From positions 1-10,910 of the forward strand of contig JASHWA010000161.1 in NCBI GenBank assembly GCA_030044325.1: a stretch of 10,910 bases of DNA, given 5' to 3'. Each line of letters begins with the position of its first letter. Position 1 is the stretch's first letter. The notes beneath the pieces are model-generated. The model had not been told where the DNA came from, did not search any database, and saw only the letters and a list, made by a program, of their open reading frames with translations. Shown one piece after another: positions 6,317 to 10,910 of this stretch. The position numbers were made by a program, and so were the translations under genes. Origin of the DNA: Bryobacteraceae bacterium. GTDB lineage: Bacteria > Acidobacteriota > Terriglobia > Bryobacterales > Bryobacteraceae.

Positions 6317-7471
6317 ATGCCCGTGTTCAGCGCCATTCAGGGTGAGATCGAAAACGGGAAAATCCGCCTGCGCTTTCATCTCGATTCGCCGTGCGTGACC
6401 GGGTGGCAGATTTACGATCCGTCGACGGGCGCGTTTCTGTTCGAGGGTGAATGGCAGAAGCTCGACGATCGGAAAGTCGAGATGAGCATCGCGTTGCCCC
6501 AAGAGGACGGGCCGTATCGCGTGCAGGTGGCGCCGGTGGAGGACCGGTCGCGATTCATTCTGATCGACGCGCGGGTGAGCGGAGGCGCGGTGGAGATGAG
6601 CGCTCCGCGCGTGACCAGCGCGTCCGCGATGGCGCGCGAGCGGTTTCTGCGGGCGATTCCCAAGGCGTTCAGCTATCCGCCGCGCAGCCTGTGGCGCAAT
6701 CGCAAGTTGATCCGCTCCATGGTGCGGCGCGATATTCTGGCGCGCTACCGCGGCAGCTTCGCCGGCGCGCTGTGGACGTTTCTGAATCCGCTGCTGCTGA
6801 TGGGAACCTATGCGTTCCTGTTCGGCGTGGTGCTCAAGCAGAGGTTCGGAGCGGACGCGTCGGGGGTCGGCTACGTTTTGTATTTTCTGGCCGGGATGCT
6901 GCCGTGGCTCGCGTTTTCCGAAGCCGTGGGGCGTGCGCCGTACGTGATCGTGGAGCACCGGAATTTCGTCAAGAAACTGGTCTTTCCGCTCGAAACATTA
7001 CCGGCGAATCTTGTTATTTCAGGCGCGGTGACGGAAATTTTCGGATTGGCGATTTTTTTGGTTGGATTGCTCGCCGCGCGCCACACGGTTCCGCTCGCCG
7101 TGGTATGGCTGCCGGTCCTGATCGTTCCGCAGCTGCTGCTGACCGCGGGATTGTGCTGGTTTCTCGCCGCGCTGGGAATTTTCATGCGCGACCTGGGCGC
7201 GATCATCGGATTCGTTCTGACGCTGTGGTTTTTCCTGACGCCGATCTGCTATCCCGAAGCGAGCTGGTCGAGCGTGCCCGCGGATGTGGTGCGCATTTTA
7301 TCGGCGAATCCGATCTACATTCTGGTGCGCGGGTATCGTGCGATTTTCCTGCAGGACCAGGCGCCCGCGCTGCGCGGGGTGGCGGCGCTGTGGGTCGCAT
7401 CCGCAGCGGTGGCGATTCTGGGGCACGCGTGGTTTCACCGGCTGCGCAGAAGTTTCGCCGACGTGATTTAG
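6317..7471 (+). CDS. ABC-2 polysaccharide export permease with an N-terminal soluble domain
   Basis: A 384-residue membrane subunit of a Wzm/TagG-like ABC exporter, which moves undecaprenyl-linked glycan across the inner membrane. Residues about 117-384 are the ABC-2 permease: an amphipathic YPPRSLWRNRKLIRSMVRRD region, YRGSFAGALWTFLNPLL, then six predicted membrane helices near 152-174, 184-206, 228-252, 256-280, 290-311 and 352-373. NPIYILVRGYR before the last helix is typical. Residues 1-95 are an added hydrophilic, beta-looking domain (GWQIYDPSTGAFLFEGEW, GPYRVQVAPVED) not found in standard Wzm proteins. It begins 3 nt after the glycosyltransferase-methyltransferase stop, which indicates an operon and probable reinitiation. 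No ATPase gene (Walker A, signature motif) is in the window, so the partner must be encoded elsewhere. The downstream neighbour is convergent. Confidence 0.9.
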   Translation: MPVFSAIQGEIENGKIRLRFHLDSPCVTGWQIYDPSTGAFLFEGEWQKLDDRKVEMSIALPQEDGPYRVQVAPVEDRSRFILIDARVSGGAVEMSAPRVTSASAMARERFLRAIPKAFSYPPRSLWRNRKLIRSMVRRDILARYRGSFAGALWTFLNPLLLMGTYAFLFGVVLKQRFGADASGVGYVLYFLAGMLPWLAFSEAVGRAPYVIVEHRNFVKKLVFPLETLPANLVISGAVTEIFGLAIFLVGLLAARHTVPLAVVWLPVLIVPQLLLTAGLCWFLAALGIFMRDLGAIIGFVLTLWFFLTPICYPEASWSSVPADVVRILSANPIYILVRGYRAIFLQDQAPALRGVAALWVASAAVAILGHAWFHRLRRSFADVI

Positions 7472-7521
7472 AACATTTTCGGAGATTCCGTAAGGGGCGA
7501 CCAACGCACTCCAATACTGGC

Positions 7522-7552
7522 GCGCCTCAGAGACACGAGTTCGGTGAGGTGC
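7522..7552. terminator. Hairpin between convergent genes, possible bidirectional stop
   Basis: GCGCCTCA (7522-7529) pairs with TGAGGTGC (7545-7552) around a 15-nt loop: eight pairs, one of them G-U in plus-strand RNA. It sits in the 88-bp gap between the convergent permease and emrA genes, where a shared terminator would be expected. No T-run follows on either strand, so it is not a classic intrinsic terminator and may act with Rho or only protect 3' ends. Confidence 0.35.
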
Positions 7553-7559
7553 AACAGCG

Positions 7560-8990
7560 TTACAACCAGACTTTCGGCTCGCATGACATGCCGATGCGCA
7601 GGCGATGGTCCTGGTTCTCGCCGGGCTTCAAGTTGATGCGCACCGGCAGGCGCTGCACCACTTTGACGAAATTTCCCGTGGCGTTTTCGGGAGGCAGAAG
7701 GCTGGTGCGCTCGCCTGTTGCGCCGGGCATGTCGGCGACGTAGCCGTGATAGGTTTGATCGAGCGCGTCCACGTGAATGTCGACGGACTGGCCGGGGCGC
7801 ATGCGCTTCAGCTGGGTTTCTTTGAAGTTCGCCGTGAGCCACAGGTCGTCGACCCGGCTGATCGAAAGGACCTGTTCGCCGGCTTGCAGTCTCGCGCCGA
7901 CCTCGGCCGATTTGCTCACCACCACGCCGTCAACGGGCGCGACGATTTTCGTGTAGGAAAGATTCAATTCAGCCTGATCGAGCTGCGCTTTTGCGGCTGC
8001 CGCGGCCGCTTGGCGACCCGCAAGATCCGCGCGCTGGATGGAAATCTGGCGCGGGGCATTGAGCTGCGCTTCATTGAGCCGCTGCCGGGCCTGCGCGAGC
8101 TGCGCCCTGCGCTGGTCGAGCGCTTTTTCCGACGCCTTTGCCGAGGCGTTTGCGGCATCGACCGCCGCGGCATCCGATTTGGCCGCGGCGACCGCGGCGT
8201 CGTACTGCTGGCGAGAAATTTCGTCCTTGCCGACCAGCAGCGCATAGCGGCGAAGATCGCTCTGCGCCTTCGCGCTCTGCGCCTCGGCCGAGCTCAAGTC
8301 CGCAAGGCGGGCGTCGTAATCGCGCTCGGCCGCCGCGACGCCCGCGTCGGCGCTGGTCACCTCGGACTGTGTCGTCGAAACCGTGGTCTGGGTGCTGGTC
8401 ACGGTGATCGGAACGTTGGGATTGACGGCGGTGATCCCGCGCAACGCTTCATTATAAGCGGCGCGCGCCTGCTCCACCGCAACTTGGTAATCGCGCGGGT
8501 CGAGCTCCACCAGAACCTCGCCAGCCTTAACCATGTAGTCGTCTTCGACATGCACGGCGATGACCGTCCCCGCGATGCGCGAACCGATGGGGTCGAGATT
8601 CCCGTTTACCTGCGCGTCGTCGGTGTCCTCGTAGGAGTTGAAATAGCTCAGCAGAAAATATCCGCCGATCGCGAGCGCGATCAGCGCGACGATCCCGAGC
8701 GGCGCGCCGATCGGATGCCGGCGGATGAATCCGCGGGTGCGCTGCCTGATGGGAGGGTTCGGCTGTTCTTCCTCTTTTTTTTCGCCTTGAGGTTTCGCCT
8801 GCCCGGGTTTTAAGGGCTCCGGTTTGGTCTCCCCAGGCTCTTCAGGCTTGGGGGGAGATTCTGCGGGCGACCCGTGGCCGTTCGAGGCGAGCGACTTGCG
8901 AAGTTGCTCCTGCTCTTCGCGCAGATGCCGGATTTCTTCACGCAATTCTCCCATCTGCCCGGCGAGCGACTGATCCTGATTGACCGGCAT
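7560..8990 (-). CDS. emrA: EmrA/HlyD-family membrane fusion protein
   Basis: A 476-residue periplasmic adaptor of the EmrA/HlyD type, which links an inner-membrane pump to an outer-membrane channel. Domains seen: a cytosolic coiled coil at 7-34 with LREEIRHLREEQEQL heptads; a charged Pro/Glu/Lys linker at 42-80; basic RRHP, then one membrane helix at about 97-117; DTDDAQVNGNLDPIGSRIAG at 122-141 opening the first half of the lipoyl domain; a long alpha-hairpin rich in Ala/Gln at about 170-345; the second lipoyl half with APVDGVVVSKSAEVG at 351-365; and a beta-barrel with VDDLWLTANFKETQLK and the EmrA-type ending ATGNFVKVVQRLPVRI. The cytosolic part is much longer than the usual two or three dozen residues. 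No EmrB-like or TolC-like gene lies beside it. The propeller-protein gene ends 54 nt upstream in the same direction. Substrate unknown. Confidence 0.9.
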   Translation of the reverse strand: MPVNQDQSLAGQMGELREEIRHLREEQEQLRKSLASNGHGSPAESPPKPEEPGETKPEPLKPGQAKPQGEKKEEEQPNPPIRQRTRGFIRRHPIGAPLGIVALIALAIGGYFLLSYFNSYEDTDDAQVNGNLDPIGSRIAGTVIAVHVEDDYMVKAGEVLVELDPRDYQVAVEQARAAYNEALRGITAVNPNVPITVTSTQTTVSTTQSEVTSADAGVAAAERDYDARLADLSSAEAQSAKAQSDLRRYALLVGKDEISRQQYDAAVAAAKSDAAAVDAANASAKASEKALDQRRAQLAQARQRLNEAQLNAPRQISIQRADLAGRQAAAAAAKAQLDQAELNLSYTKIVAPVDGVVVSKSAEVGARLQAGEQVLSISRVDDLWLTANFKETQLKRMRPGQSVDIHVDALDQTYHGYVADMPGATGERTSLLPPENATGNFVKVVQRLPVRINLKPGENQDHRLRIGMSCEPKVWL

Positions 8991-8999
8991 GGACCTACA

Positions 9000-9019
9000 C
9001 GATCAGATCGCGTTACGCG
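9000..9019. promoter_or_regulatory. Adjacent palindromes upstream of emrA, possible operator
   Basis: Two touching inverted repeats lie 10-29 bases before the emrA ATG: CGATC-A-GATCG (9000-9010) and CGCG-TTA-CGCG (9009-9019). Such a position fits a repressor site or a leader structure, and emrA-type genes are often controlled by TetR or MarR regulators. No regulator gene is in view, and short palindromes are common in GC-rich DNA, so this is weak. Confidence 0.22.
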
Positions 9020-9044
9020 CCGCGACGTTTCAACTATCGGGGTT

Positions 9045-10910
9045 TCAATTATTGGGGGCGACAGGCGTCATGCCCGCGGCGGCCAGCGATTTGTTAAACG
9101 CGGGGACGTCTTTAGTCATCAGCGCCTGGTAATCCGATCTGGCCGCGCTCAGATCCTTTTCGATCATGTCGAGAAGCTCGCGCGAGGTCTGCGTGGGCCC
9201 GAAATCGGCCGCGCCGGCCACGTCCCCCGCTCCTGTTCCGGCTTCACCATTCAACCAGATCAGGTTGAAATAAGTCTTGTACGCCGAGATGAACCATTTG
9301 TCGTCGCTGGTGGTGAGCGCTTTCGAAACCAGCTTGTATTCGACCGTCTGCATCTTGTTGTCCATGCTTTCGACCGAATCGAGCAGCGACGCCTTGCTGT
9401 GATCCGCGCGCAGCATCTTCTCCATATCTTCGAGCTGCTTGCGAATCCACTCGATCTGGTTGACCATGCCGGAGACGCTGTCGATATCGCTGCGAATGCG
9501 AAGCTGGAACTTCGTTTTCGCTTCGAGATCGGCATCCGAGCCGGTGGAGTGGGGATCACGCACCAGCTCGATCGGCTGCGAATAGGTTTCGCCGTCGACC
9601 TTCAGCCGTACGGAATATTTTCCGGGGGCGGCCACCGGGCCTACCTCGGCCTGCTGCGCGCCCCAATGCGTAATGGGACGCGAATCGGCGCCGCGGAAGC
9701 GCGGCTCTTCCCAGATGTGCGGATTGTCGGGAGGCGTGGTGCGCAGCTCGATCAGGTTCGGCGGGTTGTAGCGCAGGTCCCATTGAATGCGATTCAAGCC
9801 GGGGTGCGTAGTGGCCGCGCGCAGATCGCGGACCACGTGGCCGTCGGAATCGACGATGGTCGCCTGCACCGGCGCTTTGGGTTGATTCTTGACCTGGTAA
9901 TTGATGAAACCGCGGCCTCCGCCGACGATTTCCATGGTTTCGCGGGGAGTAAATAAGGTGACCGAGGTATCCGCGCCGACACCCTTCGCCATTTGTTCGA
10001 GCGGGGTGATGTCGTCGAGGATATAGATCCCGCGGCCATAGGTGGAAACCACCAAATCGTGAAAACGTTTTTGCACGACGGCCCAGGAAACCGGCGAATG
10101 CGGCAGGCCGGATTGCAGATTGCTCCAATGCGCGCCGTCGTCGGTGGAATAGTAGAGCGCGTTGCCCGTTCCTGCGAACAGCAGCCCTTTGGCGTTGGGG
10201 TCTTCGGCGATGATGCGGACGTACGACAGTTCGTGCTTGGGCAATCCGTCGCTGATTTTGGTCCAGGTGGCGCCGAAATCGGTGGTTTTATAAATGAACG
10301 GATCGCGATTGTCCATCAGGTGAAAATCGACGGAAATATACGCAGTCCCGGCGTCGAAAAATGACGGCTGGATGCTGGTGATGGTGCCCAGGGGCGGCAT
10401 GTTGACGTTTTTGGTCACGTCGGTCCAGTGCGCTTTCTGAGCAGCGGCGTCCTTGGTGTACCAGATTTTGCCGTCGTTGGTTCCGGCCCAGACCAAACCT
10501 TTTTGAACCGTGGAGGGGGCGATCGCGAAGACGACCTCTCCGTAGAACTGGCCGAGATTGTCGCCGGTGACGCCGCCGGAGGGAACGATGTATTTGGGAT
10601 CCTGCGTCGAAAGATCGTCGCTGATGACGTTCCAGCTATCGCCGCCGTTGGAGGTGCGGAAAATCACCTGGCAGCCGTAGTAGACGGTGTTGTGATCGAA
10701 GGGGTCGATCGCCATGGGAGCGGTCCAGTGGCAGCGATATTTGGTGTCGTTGGGCGGCGAATCGAGCGTGTGCAGCCACGGGCTCACCGATCGCGCGAGC
10801 TTGGTGCGCGCATCCCAGCGCGTCACTTCATCGCCGTAGCAGGTGGCCCAGACGATGTTCGGATCTTTGGGATCGGGATAGGTGAAACCGGATTCGCAGC
10901 CGCCCATGCC
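9045..10910 (-). CDS. BNR/VPS10-type beta-propeller protein, 5'-partial
   Basis: The C-terminal 620 or so residues of a large propeller protein of the sortilin/VPS10-like or BNR group, often labelled glycosyl hydrolase or photosystem-stability-like. Seen, counting from the methionine at 10907: Asp-box-type repeats TSNGGDSW (85-92), KTTDFGATW (207-215) and STDDGAHW (254-261), plus a worn copy near 151-161; blade phrases such as GTNDGKIWYT and FAGTGNALYYS; STYGRGIYILDDITPLEQ at 288-305 closing the propeller; then a beta-sandwich-like part (GLNRIQWDLRYNPP at 370-383; PGKYSVRLKVDGE at 428-440) and a helical C-terminal tail from about 455. The frame is open through the right edge and the first methionine sits mid-blade, so the start is off the window. 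Full-length relatives are commonly about 1000 residues and exported. No active-site residues are evident; binding or an enzymatic role is undecided. Confidence 0.85.
   Translation of the reverse strand, partial: GMGGCESGFTYPDPKDPNIVWATCYGDEVTRWDARTKLARSVSPWLHTLDSPPNDTKYRCHWTAPMAIDPFDHNTVYYGCQVIFRTSNGGDSWNVISDDLSTQDPKYIVPSGGVTGDNLGQFYGEVVFAIAPSTVQKGLVWAGTNDGKIWYTKDAAAQKAHWTDVTKNVNMPPLGTITSIQPSFFDAGTAYISVDFHLMDNRDPFIYKTTDFGATWTKISDGLPKHELSYVRIIAEDPNAKGLLFAGTGNALYYSTDDGAHWSNLQSGLPHSPVSWAVVQKRFHDLVVSTYGRGIYILDDITPLEQMAKGVGADTSVTLFTPRETMEIVGGGRGFINYQVKNQPKAPVQATIVDSDGHVVRDLRAATTHPGLNRIQWDLRYNPPNLIELRTTPPDNPHIWEEPRFRGADSRPITHWGAQQAEVGPVAAPGKYSVRLKVDGETYSQPIELVRDPHSTGSDADLEAKTKFQLRIRSDIDSVSGMVNQIEWIRKQLEDMEKMLRADHSKASLLDSVESMDNKMQTVEYKLVSKALTTSDDKWFISAYKTYFNLIWLNGEAGTGAGDVAGAADFGPTQTSRELLDMIEKDLSAARSDYQALMTKDVPAFNKSLAAAGMTPVAPNN

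Noticed and set aside
6005..6958. A 317-codon minus-strand open frame across the fusion/permease junction
   Set aside because: It is a shadow of two confidently assigned plus-strand genes; the translation is His/Arg-rich without domain signatures.
7512..7552. Attachment site or CRISPR-like repeat between the convergent genes
   Set aside because: There is only one short stem and the isolated palindrome GGCGCGCC; there are no repeated units or spacers, and no tRNA or integrase is nearby.
7605..8813. A 402-codon open frame on the plus strand opposite emrA
   Set aside because: The minus strand encodes an unmistakable EmrA adaptor across the whole length; the plus-strand product is compositionally odd and has no ribosome binding site or motif.
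8874..9956. A 360-codon plus-strand open frame spanning the emrA/propeller-gene junction
   Set aside because: It crosses the ends of two well-supported minus-strand genes and its product has the same Arg/Gly/Asp-rich shadow composition.

Overview
The window is GC-rich, gene-dense bacterial DNA and looks like part of an Acidobacteriota genome, perhaps the Bryobacterales/Solibacter side. This is an inference from gene content: a futalosine-pathway menaquinone gene, a DUF2277 protein, a kinase-N-lobe-like tail-anchored protein, a glycosyltransferase/exporter cluster, an EmrA-type adaptor and a large BNR/VPS10-type propeller protein. I saw no rRNA, tRNA, CRISPR array or intact insertion sequence.

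Layout. (1) Positions 1-1009 (+) hold the 3' part of mqnE, whose start lies off the left edge. It converges on, and overlaps by 17 nt, a small DUF2277 gene on the minus strand (993-1268). (2) Positions 1490-2200 (+) encode a protein with a degraded protein-kinase N-lobe, an Ala/Pro-rich linker and one C-terminal membrane helix. It is followed by about 300 bp of non-coding DNA with a strong REP-like hairpin. (3) Positions 2508-7471 (+) form a tight four-gene unit: a GT4 glycosyltransferase, a secreted DUF3108 protein, a GT4 glycosyltransferase fused to a SAM methyltransferase, and an ABC-2 polysaccharide export permease with an extra N-terminal soluble domain. Gene spacings are 9 nt, a 1-nt overlap and 3 nt. 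(4) Converging from the right on the minus strand are an EmrA/HlyD-type adaptor (7560-8990) and, upstream of it, the C-terminal 620 or so residues of a BNR/Asp-box propeller protein that runs off the right edge.

How the genes work together. The four-gene unit probably makes, modifies and exports a cell-surface glycan. Its most interesting feature is the pairing of a glycosyltransferase-methyltransferase fusion with a permease that carries its own soluble beta-rich domain, while no ATPase gene is present. In known ABC-dependent O-antigen systems a methyltransferase caps the chain and a beta-sandwich domain on the ATPase reads the cap. Here the equivalent parts may be arranged differently. The EmrA gene likewise has no EmrB partner beside it. 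The other genes have no clear link to this cluster.
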